From positions 201,005 to 265,004 of the forward strand of contig NZ_JACHHI010000002.1 of NCBI RefSeq assembly GCF_014207605.1: a DNA stretch of 64,000 nucleotides. Reading direction: 5' to 3'. The translations under genes and the position numbers were made by a program. The notes beneath the pieces were generated by a model, which was not told the DNA's origin, made no database searches, and worked only from the letters and a program-made list of their open reading frames with translations. Positions 33,635 through 41,168 of this stretch are shown piece by piece (the stretch's first letter is position 1; every line of letters begins with the position of its first letter). This stretch comes from Negativicoccus succinicivorans. GTDB lineage: Bacteria; Bacillota; Negativicutes; Veillonellales; Negativicoccaceae.

Positions 33635-34099
33635 ATGCAGCGAAAACAGCCTCGCCAACGGACGATGGGCATGTCCGTCAAGGCGATCATTTGGCACCGC
33701 GGACGAATTTTAATCTTACAAAAAAATGACCGTCCCGGCCGTCATCCGTGGGAATTTCCCGGCGGCGGTTTGGAATTCGGCGAAGATTTCGCGGCAGCGT
33801 TACGGCGGGAAGTCCGAGAGGAAACCGGTCTTGCCGTGGAAATTTTAGGGCCGGTCGGACTGTGGAATTTTCGTCGTCACCTGGGGCGGCCGTTGACCGG
33901 CGTCATGTTTATTTGCCGTGCCGATACGGAGGAAGTAACCCTTTCCTTTGAACATTTGGCGTATCGCTGGGTGCGCCCGGAAGAACTCGCCGAGTATCCG
34001 TTGCACGCGTCATTGCGCAAAGCGCTCGCGCAAATTCGACCGGCGCAGTTGGCGCAGGCGGCGAAACTCGCGCAGCAACTGGTGGGGGAAAACAAATGA
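33635..34099 (+). CDS. Nudix hydrolase
   Basis: The 154-residue protein carries a full Nudix box GGGLEFGEDFAAALRREVRE plus ETGL (about residues 46-69), so it hydrolyses a nucleoside diphosphate linked to another group. The substrate is unknown. ACAAGGAGAATC precedes the ATG. It overlaps the next gene by 4 bases and may be part of a run ending in the thymidylate kinase. Confidence 0.9.
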   Translation: MQRKQPRQRTMGMSVKAIIWHRGRILILQKNDRPGRHPWEFPGGGLEFGEDFAAALRREVREETGLAVEILGPVGLWNFRRHLGRPLTGVMFICRADTEEVTLSFEHLAYRWVRPEELAEYPLHASLRKALAQIRPAQLAQAAKLAQQLVGENK

Positions 34100-34437
34100 T
34101 TCAAATTATCGGTACGAAAAAAAATCGCGCCACGCAGCACGCGTTACGCTTTTTTAAAGAACGGCGCATCACATTTCAATGGCGGGACCTGACGGAAAAA
34201 GGACTCAGCCGCGGCGAACTGGAAAATATTCGCAGTCGCCTGAAAACGTTGCCGCTGGATCGGGAAAGCAAAGCTTTTCGCGCCGCGGTGCGCCCGGGCG
34301 AAAGTTTTGATCCGCTGACTTTGGCGTTGCAAGAACCGCTGGTCTTGGAACTTCCCATTGTGCGCACGAAAACGCAGGTCGCGAGCGGCATGGCTCCCGA
34401 ACGTTGGCAGGAAATGGCGCGGGAGGAAGCGAAATGA
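34096..34437 (+). CDS. Spx/ArsC-family protein lacking the usual cysteine
   Basis: This 113-residue thioredoxin-fold protein matches the ArsC/Spx/YffB family: IQIIGTKKNRATQHALRFFK at the N-terminus, then FQWRDLTEKGLSRGELE and the C-terminal LPIVRTKTQVASGMAPERW. The position of the redox or catalytic Cys (CxxC or CxxS near residue 10) reads KNRATQ, with no Cys, and the whole protein has none. It cannot be an ArsC-type reductase by the known mechanism; an RNA-polymerase-binding or binding-only role is possible. It overlaps both neighbours by 4 bases. Confidence 0.8.
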   Translation: MIQIIGTKKNRATQHALRFFKERRITFQWRDLTEKGLSRGELENIRSRLKTLPLDRESKAFRAAVRPGESFDPLTLALQEPLVLELPIVRTKTQVASGMAPERWQEMAREEAK

Positions 34438-35111
34438 AAGGACGTTTGATTGTTTTCGAAGGTGCTGACGGCAGCGGGAAAGCCACGCAGGCGGCGCTGT
34501 TAAAAGAAGCGCTTACGGCGCGCGGCGAGCAGGTCAAAAGCGTCACTTTTCCGAACTATGAAAGTCCGGCGGCGGGTCCGGTGCGCATGTACCTGGCCGG
34601 TGCATTCGGCGCGCATCCGGACGATGTGAGCCCGTACGCGGCGTCCACCTTGTACGCGGTCGACCGTTACGCGTCGTATAAAAGCGATTGGGGCGCGTTT
34701 TATGAAGCGGGCGGCACGGTAGTCGCCGATCGCTACGTGACGTCCAACATGGTGCACCAGATGACCAAGTTGCGCAGCGCGAAAGAAAAACGTGAATTTT
34801 TACAGTGGCTGGACGCGTTTGAATACGGCACGCTCGAATTGCCGCGTCCCGATCTCGTCATTTTGCTCGATATTCCGCGTGACGTTTCCGAGAAGTTGTT
34901 GGCGGCGCGCACGCAAAATAAAGATCAGGCCGCGCAAGCGACCGATATCCATGAAGCGGATCGTGAATATTTGGCGCGCTGCTATGCCGCCTACGATCTT
35001 TTGGCGCCGCACTACGGCTGGGTCCGGATCCGCTGCACGGACGGTGACCGTTTGTTGACGGTGGAAGAAATACACGCCAAGGTACTGGCGTGTGTGACGG
35101 GCAATCGTTAA
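34434..35111 (+). CDS. tmk: Thymidylate kinase
   Basis: The 225-residue P-loop kinase phosphorylates dTMP to dTDP. It has IVFEGADGSGKATQAALL at the N-terminus, VTFPNYESP, VVADRYVTSNMVHQ (DRY/H motif, about residue 97) and a LID region near 155. The P-loop ends in Lys-Ala instead of Lys-Ser/Thr, a variant I recall from a Firmicute subgroup of these kinases. The ATG overlaps the stop of the Spx-like gene, after GGAGG. Confidence 0.88.
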   Translation: MKGRLIVFEGADGSGKATQAALLKEALTARGEQVKSVTFPNYESPAAGPVRMYLAGAFGAHPDDVSPYAASTLYAVDRYASYKSDWGAFYEAGGTVVADRYVTSNMVHQMTKLRSAKEKREFLQWLDAFEYGTLELPRPDLVILLDIPRDVSEKLLAARTQNKDQAAQATDIHEADREYLARCYAAYDLLAPHYGWVRIRCTDGDRLLTVEEIHAKVLACVTGNR

Positions 35112-35118
35112 ATAAGCA

Positions 35119-35152
35119 CAAAAAAAGAATCCCGAGCGGGATTCTTTTTTAT
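35119..35152. terminator. Bidirectional terminator between tmk and the YitT gene
   Basis: AAAAAAGAATCCCGAGCGGGATTCTTTTTT between convergent genes. Confidence 0.9.
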
Positions 35153-35154
35153 TT

Positions 35155-36159
35155 TTATTTTTCCGGCGGTTCTTTCGGCACCATGCGGCTCGCTTCCTGG
35201 ACGTTGGCCGCTTGCGGTGAGATTTGCACCGGATGTTTTTCGGCGGGGAACAGCGTTTTCTTGCGAATCAGTCGACCGAACTCATCATGGTAATACTGCG
35301 CTTCCTGCGGAATGGTAGGCGTTTTCGGCGAGGTAAAGCCACGCCCCATGACATCCGCCGTCGGCGTAATGAACATAAACGCGTGCGGATCGATCTCGTC
35401 AAGCAGCTTTTTGATTTTCGCGATCTGCGTCAGGTTGATGACGACAAAGATGACTTTGCGCATTCCTTTGGTAAACGCGCCTTCGCCGTAGAGAATTGTC
35501 ACGCCGCGGCCGACTTCGCGAATGATCGCGTCGGCGATTTCATCGGCGTGCTCGGAAACAATATAGGCGGTTTTGCGTTGGTTCAAACCGATGACCACTT
35601 TATTGGTGACGAGCGATTGCGTGTACATGCCCGCCAGCGTCAGCACCGCGAGCTCCAGGTTGAAGATGATCGCGCTCGCCGCCATAATGCAGGCGTTAAG
35701 GGCGAAGATAACGCTGCCCATTTCCAGGGAATATTTTTTCTTCACAATGGCCGCGACGACATCCAGTCCGCCGGAGTTGCCGTCGTAGCGATACATCAGA
35801 CCCGAGCCGACGCCGAGCAGGATGCCGCCGAAGACCGCGGACAACACGGATTCATGAATGTACATCGTTTGCGAGAGCGGCGCGAGCAGATCGACAGCGA
35901 CCGACATCATGACCGTACCGAAGATCGTAATGCCGGTAAAGCGTTTGCCGAGATACAAAATCGACAGAATAATCATCGGGATATTGATGACCAGGTTGAC
36001 GATACCGAAGGAAATGCCGGTCAGGTAGTAAATGGTGACCGCCACACCGTTAATCCCGCCCGAAAGTAAATTATGTGGAATATAAAACATATTCAAACCG
36101 ACTGCGTAAATAAAGCAGCCGATTGTGACCATCAAAAGCGTGTGTAGAAATGAACGCAT
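35155..36159 (-). CDS. YitT-family membrane protein (DUF2179)
   Basis: The 334-residue protein has about five to six N-terminal helices (to about residue 190) including NLLSGGINGVAVTIYYLTG and YRYDGNSGGLDVVA, and a cytoplasmic C-terminal DUF2179 domain (KGMRKVIFVVINLTQIAKIK, about 225-285). YitT proteins are common in Firmicutes, often in several copies, with no settled function. A 45-residue polar tail extends beyond the DUF2179 domain. AAAGGGGC precedes the start. Confidence 0.9.
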   Translation of the reverse strand: MRSFLHTLLMVTIGCFIYAVGLNMFYIPHNLLSGGINGVAVTIYYLTGISFGIVNLVINIPMIILSILYLGKRFTGITIFGTVMMSVAVDLLAPLSQTMYIHESVLSAVFGGILLGVGSGLMYRYDGNSGGLDVVAAIVKKKYSLEMGSVIFALNACIMAASAIIFNLELAVLTLAGMYTQSLVTNKVVIGLNQRKTAYIVSEHADEIADAIIREVGRGVTILYGEGAFTKGMRKVIFVVINLTQIAKIKKLLDEIDPHAFMFITPTADVMGRGFTSPKTPTIPQEAQYYHDEFGRLIRKKTLFPAEKHPVQISPQAANVQEASRMVPKEPPEK

Positions 36160-36245
36160 AAAGCCCCTTTCAGCGCGTTCTCATTGTAAGCGCCGCTAAA
36201 TTCGAGTATACTGAATAGGAAACGGATTTATCAAAATACTATTCA

Positions 36246-36272
36246 CTTACGGACGATGCCATCTTCCGTAAG
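36246..36272. promoter_or_regulatory. Inverted repeat between YitT and ispE
   Basis: CTTACGGA and TCCGTAAG form an 8-bp perfect inverted repeat with an 11-base centre, in the divergent intergenic region. It could be an operator or an RNA hairpin; there is no T run. Confidence 0.4.
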
Positions 36273-36323
36273 CACCTATATCTTATCTGATTCGCTTGAT
36301 TTTTGCTAGAGGCAGGTGACTGT

Positions 36324-37178
36324 ATGCAAGAAGAATTGGCACCCGCGAAAATTAATTTGGCACTTGCCATTACCGGCCGACGCGTGGACGGCTACCACAA
36401 TATCGATACCGTGATGCATTCCATCACGTTGAGCGATTCCGTTTTTTTCAGTCCGGCCGATGAACTGATTTTTCGTTGCAATGATTTAGCGTTACCCTTG
36501 GGCGCCGGCAATTTGGCATGGGAAGCGGCGCAGTTGGTGCGTCGCTATGTCGGCCAACGTCGAGGCGTGGCGATTCAACTCAATAAACGTATTCCGGCGG
36601 GCAGCGGTCTCGGTGGCGGTTCCAGTGACGCGGCCGCCGTGTTGCGCGGTCTGAACCGATTTTGGCAACTCGGTTTGACGGATGCGGAACTGTTATGGTT
36701 GGCGGGCCGACTCGGGAGTGACGTGCCGTTTTGCGTTTTCGGCGGTTGCGCCCGCGGGAGAGAAAAGGGCGATGTGCTGACGCCGTTGCCGGAGTTGCCC
36801 GAAACGAATTTGGTCATTGTCATGCCGCCGCTCAGCGTGGCGAGCGCGCAGGCGTACGCGCAGTACGATACGACATCCTTCGCGGGGACGGTCGATGTGA
36901 CCGGCGTGGTTGCGGCGTTGGGACAACGGCCCGAGATGGTATGGCGACGCTTGGGTAATGATTTTTTGGCGTTGCTCGCGCCGCTGGAACCGAAGTTACA
37001 GGAACTTTCCAAGTTTTTGCGCGATCTGCGCTACCCGTATTCACTGACGGGCTCCGGCGCGGCCTTTTTCGTGGCGGTGCCGACGGCTCGCGAAGCGCAT
37101 TTCGTGATGCGGCAAATCGAACGGGAACAGCGCGGTTGGCGCAGTTATCAAGTTAAAACAAGGGGCGGTTATCAATGA
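36324..37178 (+). CDS. ispE: 4-diphosphocytidyl-2-C-methyl-D-erythritol kinase
   Basis: IspE is the ATP-dependent kinase of the MEP isoprenoid pathway. The 284-residue GHMP kinase has APAKINLALAITGRRVDGYH at the N-terminus, the ATP loop PAGSGLGGGSSDAAAVL (about residues 92-108) and SLTGSGAAFF near the C-terminus. I take the ATG at 36324 after AGGCAGGTGACTGT; a TTG 21 bases earlier is possible. It overlaps the GntR gene by 4 bases. Confidence 0.95.
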   Translation: MQEELAPAKINLALAITGRRVDGYHNIDTVMHSITLSDSVFFSPADELIFRCNDLALPLGAGNLAWEAAQLVRRYVGQRRGVAIQLNKRIPAGSGLGGGSSDAAAVLRGLNRFWQLGLTDAELLWLAGRLGSDVPFCVFGGCARGREKGDVLTPLPELPETNLVIVMPPLSVASAQAYAQYDTTSFAGTVDVTGVVAALGQRPEMVWRRLGNDFLALLAPLEPKLQELSKFLRDLRYPYSLTGSGAAFFVAVPTAREAHFVMRQIEREQRGWRSYQVKTRGGYQ

Positions 37179-37909
37179 AAAAACGAACGCATGAACGGTT
37201 GGCGCCGATCCACTTGGACGCGTATCGCCCGTTGCGTGAACTCGTCGCGGAAACATTGCGCACAGCCATTCAAAACGGCACCTTACAGCCCGGCGAGCGC
37301 TTAATGGAACTGCAGTTGGCGGATGAACTCGGCGTTTCGCGCACGCCGATTCGAGAAGCGGTGCGCGAACTGGAAGCGGAAGGTTTTGTGGTGATGATTC
37401 CGCGGCGCGGCACCTATGTCGCGGACATCTCGCTGAAAGATATTTCCCAAGTATTTGAAATCCGCACGGCGCTCGAAGAACTCGCGGCCGGTTTGGCGGC
37501 GGAACGCATCACGGAGGAAGAACTCGAAGAACTCGAACGCCTGCTCGTGGAAATCGGCGATTACATCGAAAACGGGGAAATTGACCGCATTATCGAGACG
37601 GATATTAAATTTCATCAAATTCTGTATACGGCCAGCCGCAATAATCGCCTGAGCGAGATTATCAACAACTTGCGGGAAATGTTGACGCGTTTCCGTTCCG
37701 TATCGCTGCATTATCCGGGGCGGCTGCAGGATACCTGGCAGGAGCATCGCGATTTGGTCGAAGCCATTGCCGAACACAACGCGACGCGCGCTCGCAAAAT
37801 CGCGGTACGACATATGGAAAATTCGGAGCGAACATTATTAAAAGGCATCGCGGAAGATAAATCGGTGGCCGCGTTTCTTACGCAGCAGGCTGGGAGCCGT
37901 AAGCGATGA
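37175..37909 (+). CDS. GntR-family regulator, FadR/FCD type
   Basis: The 244-residue protein has an N-terminal winged helix (GTLQPGERLMELQLADELGV, then SRTPIREAVRELEAEGFV) and an all-helical FCD ligand domain whose metal-binding residues fit EIRTALEELAAGL, DIKFHQIL and EHRDLVEAI plus RHMENSE. Such regulators sense small carboxylic acids. The gene sits directly after ispE in many Clostridia and Negativicutes; the ligand is unknown. Confidence 0.92.
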   Translation: MKKRTHERLAPIHLDAYRPLRELVAETLRTAIQNGTLQPGERLMELQLADELGVSRTPIREAVRELEAEGFVVMIPRRGTYVADISLKDISQVFEIRTALEELAAGLAAERITEEELEELERLLVEIGDYIENGEIDRIIETDIKFHQILYTASRNNRLSEIINNLREMLTRFRSVSLHYPGRLQDTWQEHRDLVEAIAEHNATRARKIAVRHMENSERTLLKGIAEDKSVAAFLTQQAGSRKR

Positions 37910-38403
37910 AACCGACAACGCTGGTCTTTGTACGGCGCGATGACGGGGCGGTTCTTTTGGGAAAGAAACGTCGCGGTTTCGGCGTCGACAAATGGAACGG
38001 TTTCGGCGGTAAAGTGCGCTCGGGAGAAAGTCTGCGCCAAGCGGCGGTGCGTGAACTGCAGGAAGAAGCGGGGCTCATTGCCCAACCGGAACATCTCGTA
38101 TTGACGGGGCATTTGCAATTTCGTTTTGAAGACCATCCGGAACTCAATCATCCGGCGACGATTTATATCGCGGATCTTTACGAAGGGCTGCCGAAGCCGA
38201 CGGAAGAAATGGAGCCGAAGTGGTTTTATCCGAACGCCGTACCTTACGAAGAGATGTGGTCGGGTGATCATCTTTGGCTGCCGCAGCTTTTAGCGGGGCA
38301 TGCGATTAAAGGCATGATTTTATTTGCCGAGGATCAGGAAGAAATCATCGCGTTTGAATTGCGCGAAGTCGAACGGGAGAGTTTACGTGACGACATGGGT
38401 TGA
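37906..38403 (+). CDS. MTH1-like Nudix hydrolase (8-oxo-dGTP diphosphatase type)
   Basis: The 165-residue protein has LLGKKRRGFGVDKWNGFGGK, the purine-binding segment of MTH1, followed by the Nudix box GGKVRSGESLRQAAVRELQE and EAGL. MTH1 removes oxidised purine nucleotides from the pool. Its end overlaps mutY by 17 bases, so both arms of the 8-oxoguanine defence are made from one transcript. It overlaps the GntR gene by 4 bases. Confidence 0.9.
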   Translation: MKPTTLVFVRRDDGAVLLGKKRRGFGVDKWNGFGGKVRSGESLRQAAVRELQEEAGLIAQPEHLVLTGHLQFRFEDHPELNHPATIYIADLYEGLPKPTEEMEPKWFYPNAVPYEEMWSGDHLWLPQLLAGHAIKGMILFAEDQEEIIAFELREVERESLRDDMG

Positions 38404-39418
38404 AAAACTGCTGGCTTGGTTTAAGGTCAACGGTCGGGAGCTTCCCTGGCGAGAAGAGCGCACGCCATACCGCACCTGGGTATCGGAAATTATGTTGCAG
38501 CAGACGCGCGTGGAGGCGGTACGCGCCTACTACACGAACTGGCTGGAGAAATTTCCGACGCCGGAGACGGTGGCGCAGGCTTCTACGGAAGAAGTTTTGC
38601 ACGCTTGGCAAGGGCTTGGCTATTATCGGCGCGCTCGCCTTTTGCAGCAGGCGATGCAAGAAGTTCAAGCGCAATACGACGGTGAAATTCCGTCAGGGCG
38701 TGACGAACTGCTGGCGTTGCCCGGCATCGGTCCGTACGTAATGGGAGCGATCCGATCGCTCGCCTTCAACGAACCGGAACCGGCGGTTGACGGCAATGTC
38801 CTGCGAGTATTCGCCCGACTGTACGGCATCGCGGATAACATTTTGGACGCGTCCGCGCATCGCGAAGTGACGAAACTCGTGGCGGAAGTGTTGCCCGCGG
38901 ATCGGCCGCAGGAATTTAATGAAGCGCTGATGGATTTCGGCGCGTTGATTTGTATTCCGCGCGCGCCGCGATGCAGCCTGTGTCCTTTGCGCGAGGAGTG
39001 CGTGGCCTACCGGACCGGGCAAACGGACACCTTGCCCGTACGTCGGAAAAAAACGCAGCAACAAAAATGGTATGCCGCCGTCGCCGTGGTTGCCCGCGAC
39101 GGGGCGTTTTTATTGGAACGGCGACCGGAAGAAGGCATGCTCGCCGGCATGTGGCAGTTTCCGCAACAGTTGGCGCGGACGTTGACAGCCGCGAAAGAGG
39201 AACTGTTCGCGCAGTATCCGCCGCAGGCCAAGCAATGGTTTTGGCGGCATAAGCATGTGTTTTCGCATCGTATTTGGGAATTGCGGGCGTATCGAGCGGC
39301 GCCGCCGTCAACATTAGCGGGCGACTTTCGCTGGGTGCGGCCGAACGAATTTGTAACGCTGCCGATGGCAGGTCCGCATGCCAAACTGGCGGCTTATATT
39401 TTAGATCAGGATCGGTAA
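38387..39418 (+). CDS. mutY: Adenine DNA glycosylase
   Basis: MutY removes adenine paired with 8-oxoguanine. The 343-residue protein has WVSEIMLQQTRVEAVRAYY, the helix-hairpin-helix LPGIGPYVMGAI with catalytic Asp in PAVDGNVLRV (about residue 128), a Fe-S loop CIPRAPRCSLCPLREEC (spacing 6, 2, 5) and a C-terminal MutT-like domain that reads 8-oxoG. I choose the GTG at 38387, which follows CGGGAGAGTTTAC; an ATG upstream would give 21 unrelated residues. Confidence 0.95.
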   Translation: MTTWVEKLLAWFKVNGRELPWREERTPYRTWVSEIMLQQTRVEAVRAYYTNWLEKFPTPETVAQASTEEVLHAWQGLGYYRRARLLQQAMQEVQAQYDGEIPSGRDELLALPGIGPYVMGAIRSLAFNEPEPAVDGNVLRVFARLYGIADNILDASAHREVTKLVAEVLPADRPQEFNEALMDFGALICIPRAPRCSLCPLREECVAYRTGQTDTLPVRRKKTQQQKWYAAVAVVARDGAFLLERRPEEGMLAGMWQFPQQLARTLTAAKEELFAQYPPQAKQWFWRHKHVFSHRIWELRAYRAAPPSTLAGDFRWVRPNEFVTLPMAGPHAKLAAYILDQDR

Positions 39419-39425
39419 TCAAAAA

Positions 39426-40559
39426 ATGGCTCGAGTGAACTTTATTTTACTTGTTTTATTGACAGTTTCCTTTGTGACGGCTTTTGTAAACTCCGCGTGT
39501 CTTACGGGCCTGTGGGGGCTGAACTGGTACAGCCTTTTCGGCGGCTTTTTAAGTGTTTCGTGGCTCGCCGCCGTCTACTACTTTTTTTACGCGGATTTGT
39601 ATTTGACGACTTTCGCCGGCGCGTTCGGTCGCTTTTTGGCATTGCTCAGTGTTTCCTGGCTGATGTGGCAGCTTGCCGTGGCAGTGCCGCTGGTCATCGT
39701 GCGCGTGCTTTCTTTGTTCGGCGGCAAAACGGGGCTTTGGTCGACGCTTACCGCGTGCATTTTGGTCGGCGCTGTCGTCATGATCGGCGCGGGTCTCTAC
39801 GGTAGCGAACATTTGGACTATGAAACGAAAGAATTACGCTACACGAGTTTACCGTATCAATTTGACGGTACCAAAATCGCGCTCATTACCGATTTGCATA
39901 TCGGACCGTACTACCACGTCAGTGATCTGGCGGAGATTTTGGAACAGGCGGAACGCGATGAGGTGGATTACATCGTTTTAGGCGGCGACTTGATTGATGA
40001 CGTGCGGGAACTTCCGGCGTTGCAGAAACTGTTGAAAGAAAAAGCGCCGAACTTCCGACTCGGTATCGATTATGTGTGGGGCAATCACGAATATTTCCGC
40101 AACCAGCCGCTGATCGCGGACTATCTTGCGCAATCGGATATTCGCGTTTTGAAAAATGAGCACGCCACGCTTTCACGCGATGGCGCTACTATCTATGTGG
40201 CCGGTGTGGATTATCCGTTTGAACGCGGCGAGAACTTGAAAGCGCAAGCCAAAGAGTATACGGATCAAGCCATGGCGGGCATTCCGGAACGTGCGTTCGT
40301 GATGTTGCTGGCGCACCACCCGCAATTTTTGGAAGAAGGTTTCACGCGTCACGTTGAGCTGACGTTGGCCGGACATACGCACGGCATGCAGTTCGGTCCC
40401 GCCGGACAGACCTTTCCGCTGATGTATCCGTACAATCGCGGCCTGTTTACGCGCGGCGCAAGCGTCGGTTATGTCAGTCGCGGCGCGGGCGGCTGGATGC
40501 CGCTGCGCGTATTTTGCGATCGCGAAGTGACCTATTTCACATTGAAACGCGGACGTTAA
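39426..40559 (+). CDS. Membrane-anchored metallophosphoesterase (YkuE/LpxG-like)
   Basis: The 377-residue protein has four N-terminal membrane helices (to about residue 125) and a calcineurin-like domain: ALITDLHIGPYYH, YIVLGGDLIDD, VWGNHEYF, MLLAHHPQF and LAGHTHGMQ. This layout is shared by YkuE-type proteins and by the chlamydial UDP-diacylglucosamine hydrolase LpxG, so a lipid A or lipid-phosphate substrate is possible but not shown. It begins 7 bases after mutY and shares its transcript. Confidence 0.88.
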   Translation: MARVNFILLVLLTVSFVTAFVNSACLTGLWGLNWYSLFGGFLSVSWLAAVYYFFYADLYLTTFAGAFGRFLALLSVSWLMWQLAVAVPLVIVRVLSLFGGKTGLWSTLTACILVGAVVMIGAGLYGSEHLDYETKELRYTSLPYQFDGTKIALITDLHIGPYYHVSDLAEILEQAERDEVDYIVLGGDLIDDVRELPALQKLLKEKAPNFRLGIDYVWGNHEYFRNQPLIADYLAQSDIRVLKNEHATLSRDGATIYVAGVDYPFERGENLKAQAKEYTDQAMAGIPERAFVMLLAHHPQFLEEGFTRHVELTLAGHTHGMQFGPAGQTFPLMYPYNRGLFTRGASVGYVSRGAGGWMPLRVFCDREVTYFTLKRGR

Positions 40560-40590
40560 AAAAGATCCTCTACGGAGGATCTTTTTTTAT
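40556..40590. terminator. Bidirectional terminator after the phosphoesterase gene
   Basis: AAAGATCCTC-TAC-GGAGGATCTTT with A and T runs, between convergent genes. Confidence 0.9.
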
Positions 40591-40593
40591 TGC

Positions 40594-40983
40594 TTACTTG
40601 CGTGCTCGGGTCGCGGCGTTCGTTAAAAAACGCGACGTATTCACCAGGACGCGCGTATGTGTGCCTTCGGCGACCACGCCGATCTCATCACGCACCGTCA
40701 CGGTAAATTCGTATTGTCGTCCGGTGTGCGCCGTTACCTCGGCGCAGGCGGTCAGCGTCATCCCGACCAAGCTGGGAGCGGTGTGCGTGAGAGAAATGCG
40801 CGTGCCGACCGTAGTTTCGTCATCGTTCAGGTGCGGCGCGAGCGCGGCGACGGCGGCCGCCTCCATCGCGGCGGCGATGACGGGCGTCGCGCACACGTCG
40901 ACGGTGCCGCTGCCGACGGCCGCGGCCGTATCGGTGGCGGCAATAACGCGGGTAAAGCTTCCTTTGCTACCGATCATGGACAT
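40594..40983 (-). CDS. FlK-like hotdog thioesterase
   Basis: The 129-residue single hotdog domain has CATPVIAAAMEAAAV with the central helix, VGTRISLTHTAPSLVGM with the conserved Thr-His, and FTVTVRDEIGVVAEGTHTR. FlK hydrolyses fluoroacetyl-CoA in Streptomyces; relatives in anaerobes act on unknown acyl-CoAs. AGGAGGTATACC precedes the ATG. It is transcribed away from thrC. Confidence 0.85.
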   Translation of the reverse strand: MSMIGSKGSFTRVIAATDTAAAVGSGTVDVCATPVIAAAMEAAAVAALAPHLNDDETTVGTRISLTHTAPSLVGMTLTACAEVTAHTGRQYEFTVTVRDEIGVVAEGTHTRVLVNTSRFLTNAATRARK

Positions 40984-41046
40984 GGTATACCTCCTCCGTT
41001 TTTTATATTGTACCGAAACGCGGTTTTTTTGTCAGGTGCGCCGCGC

Positions 41047-41073
41047 TTGACGCATCTTCTCGTATGGTATAAT
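41047..41073 (+). promoter_or_regulatory. Promoter of thrC
   Basis: TTGACG, 15-base spacer, TATAAT; the same -35 box and short spacer as the two glycosyltransferase promoters near 1.6 and 2.9 kb. Confidence 0.55.
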
Positions 41074-41099
41074 AGGTACTAAATTATGCACACAAATCG

Positions 41100-41152
41100 C
41101 GGCTGTGAAGCCGGTTTATGCCGTTGGGGCATGTTAGGATCAGGCGCAAGCC
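41100..41152 (+). promoter_or_regulatory. Structured 5' leader of thrC, three hairpins
   Basis: Between the promoter and the Shine-Dalgarno sequence three hairpins follow each other: CGGCT-GTGA-AGCCG (41100-41113), ATGCC-GTTGG-GGCAT (41118-41132) and GGC-GCAA-GCC (41143-41152). The first and third have GNRA tetraloops, typical of folded RNAs. The third ends two bases before AAGGAG, so it could control translation. I do not match it to a known riboswitch class. Confidence 0.5.
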
Positions 41153-41168
41153 AAAGGAGATGAACACC

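Noticed and set aside
35224-36069. 281-codon plus-strand frame opposite the YitT gene
   Set aside because: It is Asp/His/Arg-rich antisense shadow sequence with no ribosome site; the minus strand encodes a clear membrane protein.
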